Made by a program: the position numbers and the translations under genes
The notes under the pieces: model-generated
The model's input: the letters and a program-made list of their open reading frames with translations, nothing else
Told to the model about the DNA's origin: nothing
Database searches by the model: none
From: Prorocentrum cordatum
Lineage: Eukaryota; Sar; Dinophyceae; Prorocentrales; Prorocentraceae
Reading direction: 5' to 3'
Assembly (NCBI GenBank): GCA_963575745.1
Contig: CAUYUJ010012147.1
Location: forward strand, 314,965 to 378,964
DNA length: 64,000 nt
Shown here: in pieces, positions 22,101 through 30,097 of the stretch
How positions within the stretch are numbered: the stretch's first letter is position 1
How the letters are laid out: the number at the start of each line of letters is the position of its first letter

Positions 22101-25100
22101 AGGGGAACCTGAGGCAAGCTGTGAAACACTTAAGGACTGCGGAGCCCCTCCCCAACGAAAAGGGTCGCTTCTTCAAGGCCCCGACAGTAGGGTCGTCAGG
22201 AGAATGGCGAGACCCAGTCTTAGATCTGACTCGGCTACACGCTGGGCGAGTGTGACTTGTGGTGCGCGGCTCTTCGGGAGCCGCGGGGAGACTACACACA
22301 CAAGCGCGCAGGACGCCACTATCGCATCGCGTTCGGCGATCGGGGGACCCTGCCATGCTGGGCCCGCACCACAGGTCACTCCAGCGAAGGGTCTCTCGTG
22401 TGTGTAGCCGATTGACGCGAGCCCCCGCTGTCAACGTGCCGCAGGAACCGAAGCGTCAAGATCCGAGAGTGGCTCGTCAAAGAAAGCGTCGGCGAACCCG
22501 AGCTCCGGCGAGCTCGAGCCCTTCGTTTCCCCGGGAGGGGCTCCCCAAGCGGGGCGGCCAGGGCCAACCGCTCCATGGGCTCCTGCACGACGCGGGCCCC
22601 GACGGTGAGCCGGAGGCCCGCGCACTCCTCGAGCACGAGGGCAGGCTGCGACGCGGGCGCGGAGAGGCTCTCGACCGCGACCCTATACTGCAGCACGATC
22701 CTGTCGCCCACGGGAGCGACAAAGAGAAGCGGGCCTTACGCGAGATGGCATGGCGGCCTTGCGCCACAGCTTCCGCGGGCCGCCAGCGCGGCACGCTACA
22801 CGCTGGAGACGAGAGGGCGCTGACGCGCGGCCTCTTCTGCAGACCACTTGCGCGCCCACGACGGCGCAGGCGGCCCCATTTGCTGCGTCGCTCACGTGCA
22901 AGAGTGGCCCTGCTTGTATGGCCGCGGGGGTTGCCAGGTGCAACAGGGGATGATAAGCGGATGTTCATGTGGCTTATATATGGAGCCTGGCATCGCGCAT
23001 AAGTGGAATAGGCGTGCCCTGAGTGGCTTGAGATCTGGACTGAGTGGGATGCGCTCACCTAGTCATCGGACCGGACCCACCCAAGCCATTTAGGGTACCT
23101 GTAGCCCACTTGTAAGCTGTGTTAAGCAATATCTTAAAACCAATCTCAACATCCGCTTGAAATGACTCCCTATCTCTCTAGCAGCCGCCGCGGTGATCCC
23201 AATGTGCGAGAATCACCTCTGTAAGGCGACATGCCGGCCGTTGCGTGCTATGCAAGAGTGGCGGCCTGCGTGCTTCGGTCTGGGCCTCCCCCGCGACCCC
23301 GCGACACCGCGCACCGAAGGGTCACCCTGGCGAAGGGGTCACTCTTGCGTGCAGCCGATCCTGGTGCCCTCCAGGCAGCCCGGGTCCGGCCGGGAAGTGC
23401 TGGCGCTGCTGCCGGCCACGCCGAAGAAGCAGTCCTTCAGAGCCCCGAATCATCAGAGGTAACTCGGGTCAGGGCTAACTCGGGTTCGTTTTTCGGGATT
23501 CCGAACCCGACTTACCCCGGACCCGAGTTACCCCGGATAGTTCGGGCGCCCACGTCCTCCAGCGCGCCCAGCGTCTCCGAGGAGAGAGGTGAGCTGGCGG
23601 CAAGCTCCTCGGGGCCCGGCGGCAGCAGGCCGAAGCTCGGAGGAGGGCCCGCGGAGACCACGGCGGTTCTCTCCCGCCAGTGAGCATCGCCGGACCGACC
23701 CCTTTCCCCTGTGGGCGTGGCCTGGGCCCCACTGGCCGCTTCCTTCAGGTTTCGAAGGGCAGATGGCAGATCCCCAACTGGGGGGGGGGGGGGAGGGTTG
23801 CACTTTTCGGGCCCTCAGGGGCCCCCTTGGGCCCTCCAGGGCCCCTTGACGGGGCCCGAAAGCTGCCCCCCCATTTATCGCTCCCCCTCGCCCAAATCGC
23901 TCCCCCCATTTATCGCTCCCCATTTATCGCTCCCCCCATTTATCGCTCCCCCCATTTATCGCCCTCACCCGCTGCCCCCCATTGATCGCTCCCCCCCATT
24001 TATCGCCCCCCCATTTATTGCTCCCCCTCGCCCAAATCACCTCCCGAGCCCCCAGACCCTCCCGCGGCATCTCGCGAGCTGGGTCGCTGCGCGAGAAGGC
24101 CCCAGCGGCCCGACGCAGAGCCAAGAGATTGCCCCGCCGCGGGATGGAGCATGACACGTTTTTCTGGCGACCAACTGCCACACGAGAAAACATAGAACGA
24201 CATGGGATATTACAGGATTGTTGTTTTGCACATTTTTGGAACGGCAACCGGTAGCCCCAAAAAAACATGTTTGGATGGCCTCCGGTGGCCAACAACAAAA
24301 CAGCGCGTGATGCTGCTGTGACAACCGGCGGCGCCAGGAACTCGGGGCCGCTGCCTCGACCGTGCCCCCCTCCGAGGATGCCCTCCTCGCCCCTCTCGCT
24401 CGCCAGCGCGTGCAGCGCTGCCAGGGCCGCGTCCTGCTGCGCCTCCGCCCTCGTGCGCCGCGGGCGGCCGGCGAAGCAGCGCGTGCCGCCGCGGCCGTCG
24501 CCGACCACGGCGCTGGCGCGCGTGCCCTCACCGCTGTCGGCGCCAGCGGGCAGGAAGTCGGAGGAGGGCCAATCGAGAGGGATGTCCGAGGGAGCAAACA
24601 TACCGTCGGACCTGGGACACAAGAGCATCCTTTAAGAGCATGACCCCCCGCCAGCTAAAACAACACACACAGAACAGCCTAGGGTACCTCCCCAGGATGC
24701 ACAATAACATCCAACAAGCACGAAGACCATTAGGGTACCCTCCCCGAACCGACCTCGATCTTATACCTCGGTCCGACCGTACTGATGCCGCCACCCGTGA
24801 CTCGGTGCCACGGCTGAAGCTGCCTCAGTCAGAACGCGCCCCAGGAGAGGCCCAGGGAGCGACGGTATCGATATCTTTCTGTTCCCACCCACAGTTGGGA
24901 TGGCCGCGGAGCTTGCGGAGATGAGAAGCGGGTTGCAGAAGTGATGCTCAAGTGGCTATCCGAGGCCTGACCCTGAATTACAAGCGGGCTACACGCGGCA
25001 AAGACCTGGGCTGAGTGGGCTCCACACTCTGAGCCGAGTGGATCCACACACACCCCTAGCGAAAGGTACGCAGGGCTCGTGCAGCCCGCTGGTAAACTGG

Positions 25101-27880
25101 GTTCTAGGCTAGATCTGGCCCACCTTGGCCTCCACGCGTGACCCCGTTCTCCCCCTGGCACCCGCCGCGCCGATCCGAGAACGGCGGCCGTCCCTTGCGC
25201 TTTCCGCGTCCTCACTTGGGCCTTCGAGGGGCGCCTCGTCGCCCCGGCCGGGTCCGCCTCGGAAGACGGGTCGGGATGGAGCCTGGGACGGGTCGGGAGG
25301 AGCAGTCTTGGGCGTGGCTTAATGGGGGGGTCACAAATGGGGGGGTCAGAAAAGGTCCCCTTTCGTGCCCCTTTCGGGCCCCTCCAGAGCCCCAGGGGGC
25401 TCGTTTAGGTACCGTTTGGGTACCTTTTCGGACCACGCTTGCCACCCACCCATTTATGACCCCTCCATTACGCGGCGCCCAACAGTCTTCAGCGGATGCG
25501 GGCCGGGCGGGAACGCCGCCGTTGCCTCGACGGACCCCCATCCGAGGAAGTGCGGCGCCTCCGCGACCTTGCGCCGCTTGAGCACCTCGTTCAGCAGGGT
25601 CTTGGGGCACTGCCCGACCCAGGCCTCCGGGTCGTAGGTGGGCGGCAGCTCTGGCCGGCCTGCGAGCAGCGTCCCGCGGCTTGCGTTGAGGCTAGCCGCT
25701 GGGCAGCGCAGCGCGCCCCTGCGATCTGCCTTCACCACCTTCGGTGGCAACTCATGGGAGCCTTTCGTACCATCTTGTCGCTTGTCGGCCCTTGCGAATC
25801 GACGCTAGTCGACGCCAAATCGACGCTCGATCGACGCTAGCCGACGCTAGCCGACGCTCATTTGGCAATATATCATCGACTCCCAGACGCTAATCGACGC
25901 TAGTCGACGCTAAAGACAGAATTGCGAGGGTACACAAGGCTCACATGATTTGCTACCGAAACCACCTCTTGGCGGCGCGCACAGGGGGGTAGAGGGGAGG
26001 GGGCAAAGCTTCCCAGAAGGAGGCTGCCTCTTAGAAGGTGCCGGCACCACATCTAGAGACAGGGCCTGCGCCATCTAAGAAGCAGGGGTGCTTCTAAGAA
26101 ACCTTCCCCCCTCCTCCTACCGTAGATGCATCTTCGGAGGACCTGGTATGTCCCGTCGCGCTGCGATCCGCGTCGAATCCGCGTCGAATCCGTGTCGAAG
26201 CCGTCGAGTCCGTGTCGAATTCGTGTCGAATCCGGGCCGAGCCCACGCCGGAGTACAAGAAAATACTGCAACCGGCAGGGCACGAGGAGGCCCCCCCGAA
26301 GGTGCAGAAGCAGCCTGCCCTCCCCCCGCGCGCGGCCGGACCTCGTAGCGCGCTGCAGAGATGTCCTCGAGCGCTGCGCCGGCCGAGCGGGCAGAGGCGC
26401 AGAGCAGGAGCGCGTCCCCAGCCACGGGCGCCCACGCCAGCTCGGAGGCCCGCGGGTTCGCGGGAGCGGTGGCAGCCTCGGCGCCCGACCCCGCTGCCAC
26501 CCGCTCGTAGAGGCACAAGCCCTTCGGGCGGTCGCCCGACCACTGCAGCGGATGCGGCACCAGCTCGCCAGCGTGCAGCGCCGACGCGGCCGCTCCCAGG
26601 AAGTCGTCCCCGTGGACAGCGAGGTCCAGCAGGGAAGGCAGCGCCTCTGGGCTGGCCGGTATCAGAAGAGCCTGCACGCGCCGGATGCTCCCAGAACTCG
26701 AGTAGCCACCGATCTCCTCGGTGGCAGCCAGCGCCTCCAACGCTGCGCGCGCCGCATCCTGCTCCGCGGCGCGTTTCGCCTTCGCGGTGCTCGCATGATT
26801 GCCACGCAGCTGGGGCGCACCAAGGAATGTGCGACCGCCGACCTCGACCTTGCACTGAAACACCTTCTCCTCAGCCTCGGCGCGCGTGTGCTCAAAGCGA
26901 AGCCCAGTGCCTCCAGGCAGCCCGCGCGCCTGGAGATGACCGAGCAGCAGACCTTTGTGGTCGATGGTGGGCTCGGCCCGCTCGTCCACAATCGACCAAG
27001 GCTTCCAGGGGCTCCCCTCACCAGCTGGCGCCGCGAGCAGCTCGTCCAGGGCAGCCAGCGCGGCCTCGTGCTCGGCCGCCTTCTTCTGGGGCCGGCGCTC
27101 CCCCGTGTACGAGCGGCCCCAGACCTGCACCGTCGACTCGTACATCGGGGGCCTGTCTGCCACCTGCTCCGTGGCGTACACCAGCTCCCCCTTGCCGACC
27201 GGCCGCGACAGCACCTTGCACACGTGCGCCTGCAGCTCGCCCTTCACGTTGCGAGCCGCGGAGGCCCCCGCGGGGCCCTCGGCGCCTGCCGCGGCGGCGG
27301 GCGGAGCCGCCTGCCCCCGGGCCTCGGCGCAGTCCGTGCCCTCCGCGACTGCGACGGCCGCGCCCAGCCGCACGGCAGCGCGGGCGGCGCCCGTCACCTC
27401 CACGCCCGCGGCCGCGCGCGCCGCCTCCAGCAGCAGCGCGAAGGCCGCCGAGGAGCCCGGCGCTGCCGCCCCGCACGCCGCCGCCGCCGCCACGGCTGCA
27501 GCCCGGACCCGCCTGTCGAACAGCAGCGCGGTGAGGGGCACCTCCCCAGCGGCGCCCGCGAAGCGTCGCAGGAGGTCTCCGCTGTCGGACGCGGCCCGCT
27601 GCAGGCGCTGGCGGATCAGCGCCCCGAGGGCTGCGGGGTCGCGCGCGGCGCGGCCTGGGAAATAGGGGAACGAACAATGGCACAAGCATAAAAACTCGGA
27701 GATCCGCGCGGATTTCTCGGAACGGCGCTGGGGCCCGCTGGCGGCGCCTCGGGCACCGCCCCTGGCGCGATCTGCGCGCCAGGGAGGGGGGCGAGCGCAG
27801 GTCCGAGAAATCCGCGCGGACCTTCGAGTTTTTATGTTTGTTTCATTGTTCGTTACTCTGGGGAAGGGCTCGATGCAAAC
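16140..27880 (-). CDS. HEN1: HEN1-type small-RNA 2'-O-methyltransferase fused to FKBP-TPR (whole gene, spliced)
   Basis: Minus-strand exons give, in order, two dsRNA-binding domains, a third split across two exons, an FKBP-like segment, the HEN1 methyltransferase core, a true FKBP domain and TPR repeats. HEN1 enzymes methylate the 2'-OH of the 3'-terminal nucleotide of small RNAs and protect them from decay. The dsRBD / PPIase-like / methyltransferase order is that of plant HEN1. Visible hallmarks are DLGCGGGRLLE (SAM binding), ExxEH (SEVLEHL), VTTPNGEF and DHxxEWTR. The HEN1 tail (QGPCTQIGIFSR) runs with no stop into the FKBP domain, which plant HEN1 lacks. Introns are small inverted-repeat elements or long microsatellite-filled gaps. 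The 5' end and the last exon are not resolved. Identification as HEN1 is strong; a single fused protein, rather than two adjacent genes, is likely but unproven. Confidence 0.85.
16166..16273 (-). CDS. HEN1-FKBP gene: last TPR segment
   Basis: Reads LTDAVGDLEAARGLQPEDAA then VGRRLHAARQRQHKAEL, the typical final TPR helices and tail of large FKBPs. The frame continues to RIGRVFRGG and then into a poly-Glu microsatellite artefact; no convincing stop was found. Confidence 0.75.
16271..16440 (-). mobile_element. Introner, family H (long hairpin), between TPR exons
   Basis: 160 bp (16276-16435) of near-perfect palindrome centred on GGGAGCTCCCGA. The ends are TAGGGGGCCACATGCG and CGCATGCGGCCCCCTA. 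GAGGT flanks both sides (16271-16275, 16436-16440). Removing the element plus one GAGGT joins REGLGY and LTDAVG into an ordinary TPR in frame. A related copy is at 47650-47796. Coding-strand borders are CT...AC rather than GT...AG. Confidence 0.85.
16436..16483 (-). CDS. HEN1-FKBP gene: TPR segment
   Basis: EAYFRRGLAREGLGYL matches the A-helix consensus KALFRRGxA of FKBP TPRs. Its upstream splice edge probably lies just 5' of GAGGCCTACTTCC, but I could not match it to the donor of the previous exon. Confidence 0.7.
16990..17147 (-). CDS. HEN1-FKBP gene: TPR exon
   Basis: Reads FARVERSSLLNQALCSQKLA then EGAEELAERQGHWADVVRVC, a helix pair like the middle TPR of FKBP-TPR proteins (LxxNxAxCxxKLxxWxxAxxxC). 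The acceptor at 17148 is defined by the introner; the donor near 17000 is uncertain. Confidence 0.75.
17144..17342 (-). mobile_element. Introner, family B, with GT-AG borders
   Basis: A 183-bp element (17152-17334) is flanked by the 8-bp duplication AAACCTCG (17144-17151, 17335-17342). On the coding strand the duplication reads CGAGGTTT. An intron from 17338 to 17148 then starts GT and ends AG, and the exons rejoin as VDVARF/ARVERS in frame. Both splice sites come from the target duplication. Ends match the CTACACGCAAGAGTGACC family. Confidence 0.9.
17339..18089 (-). CDS. HEN1-FKBP gene: HEN1 tail, FKBP domain and first TPR
   Basis: One open exon of about 250 codons. Residues 1-28 (MLESPTGVGYLPGHEDQGPC, TQIGIFSR) match the C-terminal strand of HEN1 methyltransferases. 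Residues 29-78 are a linker. Residues 81-186 are an FKBP domain: RIRVHYATVLLDGTCVDSSR, PVAFQLAGGKAHEAWHRSV, ESPPEYAFGPLG, then WFKLELVDF. The binding-site Tyr (VHY), Asp (DSS), Trp (AWH) and Tyr (PEYAFG) are kept. The usual Phe before DSS is Val and the VI pair is AH, so isomerase activity may be weak. Residues 190-250 begin a TPR (CTELAPALEEAERHLG). No stop separates the HEN1 part from the FKBP part. MFAELHGGG at residue 35 is the only obvious alternative start. Confidence 0.88.
18083..18288 (-). mobile_element. Introner, family F, inside the methyltransferase
   Basis: A 192-bp element (18090-18281) with ends GGCGGCGAGCG and CGCTCGCCGCC. It is flanked by ATGTATC on both sides (18083-18089, 18282-18288). 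Removing it plus one copy joins GHGY to MLESPTGVG in frame, as in intact HEN1 proteins. Borders are not GT-AG; a GTGAGAAG donor-like word lies just inside the element but has no matching acceptor that keeps the motif. Confidence 0.85.
18284..18615 (-). CDS. HEN1 gene: catalytic exon
   Basis: Contains VDAVVCSEVLEHL (metal-binding ExxEH), PEVAIVTTPNGEF, and LRHSDHEREWTRAQFLEWAG, in the same order as Arabidopsis HEN1 (EVIEHM, STPNYEF, DHKFEWTREQF). The Glu, Glu, His and the His of DHxxEWTR that bind the divalent metal are all present. The exon probably opens near 18606 after a GAGCAG acceptor. Confidence 0.9.
19088..19402. repeat. (GGA)n tract in a HEN1 intron
   Basis: GGA/GAGG triplets for about 315 bp with scattered GGGG interruptions. 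Confidence 0.97.
19568..19746 (+). mobile_element. Family C inverted-repeat element
   Basis: It begins CAGTCGGGGCCTTGACCTAA and ends TCAGGGCCCCGACTGTG, giving terminal repeats on CAGTCGGGGCC. The interior has GGAACCCTAAATAAGGAACG and AAACACTGAAGGAACGTGGA. Further copies are at 20654, 22010 and 30098, and a fragment is at about 19985-20030. Confidence 0.85.
20098..20245. repeat. (GGA)n tract
   Basis: GGA triplets inside a HEN1 intron; flanked by family H-like CGGGAGCTCCCGAACGAAG (20040) and GGGTTCGCATGTGGCC (20258). Confidence 0.95.
20281..20400 (-). CDS. HEN1 gene: SAM-binding exon
   Basis: Reads LRGARSAVDLGCGGGRLLEA then LLAAGLEHVVGVERS. DLGCGGGxLLE is methyltransferase motif I and VVGVERS is the motif II strand. 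The donor falls about 20280, before poly-Ser/Leu artefacts. The acceptor is near 20400. Confidence 0.85.
20654..20832 (+). mobile_element. Family C inverted-repeat element
   Basis: About 179 bp; ends ACAGTCGGGGCC and GGCCCCGACTGT. Lies in a HEN1 intron. Confidence 0.88.
20890..21035 (-). CDS. HEN1 gene: possible linker exon
   Basis: Reads GDGAPATPAKAFRVESCDAE then APSDPKTPSDPTGFQVERSG, protein-like and free of repeats, between the FSPPL exon and the SAM exon. No conserved motif, so assignment rests on position and composition. Confidence 0.4.
21040..21210. mobile_element. Family A inverted-repeat element
   Basis: Left half ATAAACCTTCGGAAATCTGC, right half CACGCGGAGCTCCGAACGAT; inverted arms about a GC-rich core with CCTCCCTGGCACGCGGAGCG. 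Confidence 0.75.
21210..21303 (-). CDS. HEN1 gene: FxPPLxxQR exon
   Basis: Reads SSDEHECPGQFSPPLGQQRL then DAIVHMWRNEQQ. FxPPLxxQR immediately precedes the methyltransferase fold in HEN1 proteins. The exon sits exactly between two family A elements. Confidence 0.75.
21305..21460. mobile_element. Family A inverted-repeat element
   Basis: GTGACATGAACATGCACGTT then CGCAGGTCCGCGCGGATCCA on the left; GGCGCCGATCCAAGAACTAG on the right. GC-rich core CCCCTGGCGCGCCAGGGAGG as in the 27.7-kb copy. Confidence 0.75.
21657..21732. repeat. (TCC)n tract
   Basis: TCC triplets in a HEN1 intron. Confidence 0.95.
21855..21990 (-). CDS. HEN1 gene: FKBP-like exon, second part
   Basis: Reads GVSPALELCAACLHEGQHRR then LRLELRVLERLPPSAEGP. 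The pattern of a small beta-rich segment ending in RVLERLPP fits the PPIase-like domain that precedes the methyltransferase in HEN1. Frame chosen by composition. Confidence 0.55.
22010..22189 (+). mobile_element. Family C inverted-repeat element
   Basis: About 180 bp; ends ACAGTCGGGGCC and GGCCCCGACAGT; in a HEN1 intron, directly beside a family B element. Confidence 0.88.
22222..22418. mobile_element. Family B inverted-repeat element
   Basis: Ends CGGCTACACGCTGGGCGAGTG and GTGTGTGTAGCCG, flanked by the imperfect pair TCTGAC and TTGACG. The related sequence at 46898 reads straight through this point (GTCTGACGCGGGC), so this looks like a filled site with its empty counterpart. Confidence 0.8.
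22500..22740 (-). CDS. HEN1 gene: FKBP-like (PPIase-like) exon
   Basis: Reads PLLFVAPVGDRIVLQYRVAV, then ECAGLRLTVGARVVQEPMER and LALAAPLGEPLPG. This follows the FKBP pattern (GDxVxLxYxV, a segment ending in FxVGxGxVxxxLExxV) seen in the PPIase-like domain of plant HEN1. Catalytic aromatic residues of true FKBPs are largely missing, as in plant HEN1. The 3' part near 22500 could be read in two frames. Confidence 0.65.
22840..22945 (-). CDS. HEN1 gene: possible exon before the FKBP-like exon
   Basis: Reads HLATPAAIQAGPLLHVSDAA then NGAACAVVGAQVVC, protein-like and non-repetitive. Role not identified. Confidence 0.45.
23248..23361. mobile_element. Short family B-like element
   Basis: GCAAGAGTGGCGGCCTGCG at the left and GGGTCACTCTTGCGTGCAGC at the right, an abbreviated form of the family with the interior GCACCGAAGGGTCACC. 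Confidence 0.6.
23370..23680 (-). CDS. HEN1 gene: two small candidate exons
   Basis: Block 23680-23545 reads AVVSAGPPPSFGLLPPGPEE then LAASSPLSSETLGALEDVGA. Block 23455-23370 reads ALKDCFFGVAGSSASTSRPD then PGCLEGTRI. Between them lies a palindromic element built on GGTAACTCGGGTC (23457-23545), a probable intron. Both blocks are protein-like but carry no named motif. Confidence 0.45.
23873..24030 (+). repeat. CCCCATTTATCGCTCC minisatellite
   Basis: About nine copies of a 15-17-base unit, CCCCATTTATCGCTCC, two carrying the insert CCCTCGCCCAAATC. It lies in a HEN1 intron. Confidence 0.92.
24380..24600 (-). CDS. HEN1 gene: third dsRBD, C-terminal half
   Basis: Reads GTRASAVVGDGRGGTRCFAG then RPRRTRAEAQQDAALAALHA. 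RxTRxEAQQxAAxxAL is the C-terminal helix of a dsRNA-binding domain. The preceding strand VVG...F supports it. Confidence 0.8.
24976..25096. mobile_element. Inverted-repeat element with TTACAAGCGGGCT ends
   Basis: Left TTACAAGCGGGCTACACG, right CGTGCAGCCCGCTGGTAAA, about 120 bp. The interior is GGGCTGAGTGGGCTCCACAC. A diverged relative ends GTAGCCCACTTGTAA at about 23118. Confidence 0.7.
25310..25475. mobile_element. Inverted-repeat element with TAATGGGGGGGTCA ends
   Basis: Left TTAATGGGGGGGTCACAAAT, right CATTTATGACCCCTCCATTA. Interior GGTACC words. In a HEN1 intron between the two halves of dsRBD3's region. Confidence 0.65.
25490..25750 (-). CDS. HEN1 gene: third dsRBD, N-terminal half
   Basis: Reads EAWVGQCPKTLLNEVLKRRK then VAEAPHF. 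PKTLLNEVxxR is the first helix of the second dsRBD of plant HEN1. It is spliced to 24600-24380, which supplies the strands and last helix. Confidence 0.8.
25795..25925. repeat. CGACGCTAGT short tandem repeats
   Basis: CGACGCTAGT/CGACGCTAATCG units in both orientations around an AT-rich spot (ATATATCATCG). Confidence 0.85.
25985..26115. repeat. Family F-like element (diverged)
   Basis: GGGGGGTAGAGGGGAGGGGG at left, CTTCTAAGAAACCTTCCCCC at right, with TTCTTAGAAGG-type interior palindromes. Confidence 0.6.
26155..26240. repeat. GTCGAATCCGT short tandem repeats
   Basis: Seven or so 10-11-base units of GTCGAATCCGT; they mark the start of the intron after the dsRBD exon. Confidence 0.85.
26245..27654 (-). 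CDS. HEN1: HEN1 gene: exon with dsRBD1 and dsRBD2
   Basis: A single open exon of about 470 codons, Ala-rich at its start. dsRBD1 (27244-27032) reads ELVYATEQVADRPPMYESTV, QVWGRSYTGERRPQKKAAEH, EAALAALDELL. dsRBD2 (26962-26726) reads GLRFEHTRAEAEEKVFQCKV, EVGGRTFLGAP, then TAKAKRAAEQDAARAALEAL. Both show the KKxAExxAAxxAL RNA-contacting helix. A following segment (QALLIPASPEALPSLLDLAV, GDRPKGLCLYERV) sits where plant HEN1 has its La-motif-containing domain. The acceptor is CCCAG at 27655-27659 and the intron 27655-27856 carries a family A element. Confidence 0.88.
27655..27856 (-). mobile_element. Family A element within a GT-AG intron
   Basis: Terminal repeats of about 50 bp: AACGAACAATGGCACAAGCA on one side and AACGAACAATGAAACAAACA on the complement of the other, followed by ATAAAAACTCGgAGaTCCGCG-type arms. 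The coding strand offers donor GTAACG at 27856 and acceptor TTTCCCAG at 27655, after a pyrimidine run. Confidence 0.8.
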
Positions 27881-27960
27881 ACCGCGTTGTTTGGTCGGCC
27901 AGGGAGCTCGGCGTATAACTAGACGCCCCGGCTGCTCGGCGTATAGACGCCCCGGCGTCT
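27857..27960 (-). CDS. Possible 5' exon of the HEN1 gene
   Basis: Joined across the intron, the frame reads TPSSLADQTTRCLHRALPQ/S RAARDPAALG. It is open, but part of it (GACGCCGGGGCGTCTATACG) is a local palindromic repeat. No start codon is clear. Confidence 0.35.
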
Positions 27961-27989
27961 ATAGAGTACTCCTAGATGGTGGCGGGGTA

Positions 27990-28205
27990 GATGGATCGGA
28001 AGATCGCGCCGAATCGGCGATGCATCAGCAATGCATCGGCGATGCATCGGCGATGCACTGGCGACATCGGCGATGCTTTGGCGCCGTCGGCGTGGAGAAA
28101 ATCTGACTCCACATCAAGCCGCAGCGCCGACGCATTGGCGATGCGGCGCGACCCTTCGACCCCATCTGCTCGGACCCCACCTGGGAGGCCTGGAGCCAGC
28201 ACGCC
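27990..28205. mobile_element. Family G element (GATGCATCGG-rich)
   Basis: AAGATCGCGCCGAATCGGCG then repeated GATGCATCGGC words, ending CATCTGCTCGGACCCCACCT. Shares its plan with 35205-35375. Confidence 0.7.
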
Positions 28206-28258
28206 GAAATCCCACCCCGAAGTCGTTGGCTGCCTGGCGGATCAGACGACGTGATGTA

Positions 28259-28411
28259 TGAAGGGGCCCTGGGACACACAAATAAATACACACAAATAAA
28301 AGGATTCCCCATATTTTCCTGTATTTTCTGGATTTCTGTCTTCCCCCCACTTCCCATATTTTCCATATTTTTCGGGAATCGACAATTAATTGTGTCTGTG
28401 TTTTTTTCCTG
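28259..28411 (+). mobile_element. Family D element
   Basis: Starts TGAAGGGGCCCTGGGACACA, ends GTGTCTGTGTTTTTTTCC; interior CCCATATTTTCC repeats. No clean target duplication seen. Confidence 0.82.
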
Positions 28412-28734
28412 GACCACGTTCGCCTGGCCCGCCGGCAACCCCTCCCCCCGCGGGCGCGGGCTCCACAGCCGCAGACTCCTCCGGGTCACCCGCGCGCACA
28501 GCCATGGGCTCCTAATCGCGCGCCCCAGCGGCCGAGGCGCTGCGCACATGGGCACCGCGCGGGGGCGACGCCGCGCTCGAGAGCGGCGCCTGACCCTTTG
28601 CGCTCGCACGGGGAAGTGGCGATGCCCAGGAGACAAGGGTGGCATCCATCATGGTGGCCATGACAGGCAGCTCGGTTGTAACATAATGTCTGCGACGTCG
28701 CCGAGGACTGGCATCCAAGACGTGCCGCAAGACG

Positions 28735-28922
28735 GACCCGCGGCGTCGGGATCGCGGGCGACGGACAAGTACAGCACGCGAAACAGTGGGGGCGGAGGGA
28801 GGCAAAGCTGTAGCAACGCCACGCCGCCGTGGGAGAGGCGGGCGACGGACAAGTGCAGCACCCGAAACAGTGGGGGCGGAGGGAGGCAAAGCTGAAGCAA
28901 CGCCACGCCGCCGTGGGAGGCC
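28735..28922 (+). repeat. Two-copy tandem repeat of about 84 bp
   Basis: GCGACGGACAAGTACAGCAC to CCACGCCGCCGTGGGAGAGG, repeated once with few changes. Confidence 0.85.
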
Positions 28923-30090
28923 CGTGCCCTTCGGGCAACGACGAGGGAGCACCACACCCACAGGCTTCCAGAGGCGGCGTGCCATTGGACCCCCCTTTTT
29001 CCCCTCTCGACCCGTCGTGCGCCCTGCGCGCGCTCAAGTTCTACCCAGACTTGATGCCAACGCGCAGCGGGGAAGAAAGGCCGCGCCAGGATGCTCCAGA
29101 ACCGCCGCGTGGCGCTTGCGTCTTGGGGCATGCGTGGGGCGTGTGTAGACGCTCGATGGCCTCACGCAGAGACGCCATGGAAATACTTGCGTCGAGAAGG
29201 TGGAGATCCCGACTGACTCAGGGCATATGAGCTGGTGTTTGTTATGGAAAGGTCTTCTTGGCGCACTTGTGTGACCCCTCGTAAGGGAGAAGGCGAAGCG
29301 GAATGTGTAGGAAAGCTCGTGCGAATTGAACCAGCCGAGGGCCCTCTTAGCGCACTCCTGTGACCCCTCTTGGAGAGGAAGGGGGCAAGGGGACGCTGGA
29401 ATCGGCGGCGGGAGCAAAATGAGGCGGAAGAGCAAGTAGGAATTAGAGACATGATCGCGCGCATGAAACATAACCAAGAATAGTTACGGAGAAGGGCAAG
29501 GAGGAGGATCAGGAAGAACAGTACGGAACATGACTGCGGCGAGTTCCCCCCCCTGCCTTTGGAAGGAGCTCGGCCACATGCTGTCGCAACGCCGCGCACG
29601 TGTGGCCGATTCCCAATGGAAAACCCCCAGGGGGTGGGCGCAGAGCGATGACGAGTCCTTCGAGCCGCAGATGTCCCCAAGATGGCCCCAGATAGCCCAA
29701 GATGGCACCTGAGACTGTGCAAGATTGCACAACGTGGTTCAGCATTGCATGCAACATAATATGCCTTCAAGAGGCCCGCTATATAATAGCAGCAAGACGG
29801 CCCGAGGTGCCCAACATAGTTTCTCGAGGATGCTCCCGAAAGGAAAAGAGCAGCCTGGACATAGTAGATCCCCACATTTGCGCGGGTTGTTTTTCGGATG
29901 AAGCCAAGGCGGTCCCTCGAATTCGCCCGAAAAGGGCCCAAATGCCCCCCAAAAGGGCCGCACCGGAATCCAGAGGGCGCGTCTCCCCCGTCGTCTCTCC
30001 GGACTCCTCCTCCGTGTCCGCCTCATGCGGTTGTTGTGCGCTCCTCCTCCACTTCGAACTGCCCGAGATATGCTGTGAAACCAACCACAT
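28923..30090. other. No gene recognised
   Basis: No motif-bearing frame. A word pair GCACTTGTGTGACCCCTCGT (29258) and GCACTCCTGTGACCCCTCTT (29351) is duplicated at about 93 bp spacing. Confidence 0.5.
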
Positions 30091-30097
30091 GCCGAGT

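Noticed and set aside
28735-28922. A CRISPR-like array
   Set aside because: There are only two long tandem copies with no spacers; a nuclear eukaryotic context is clear.
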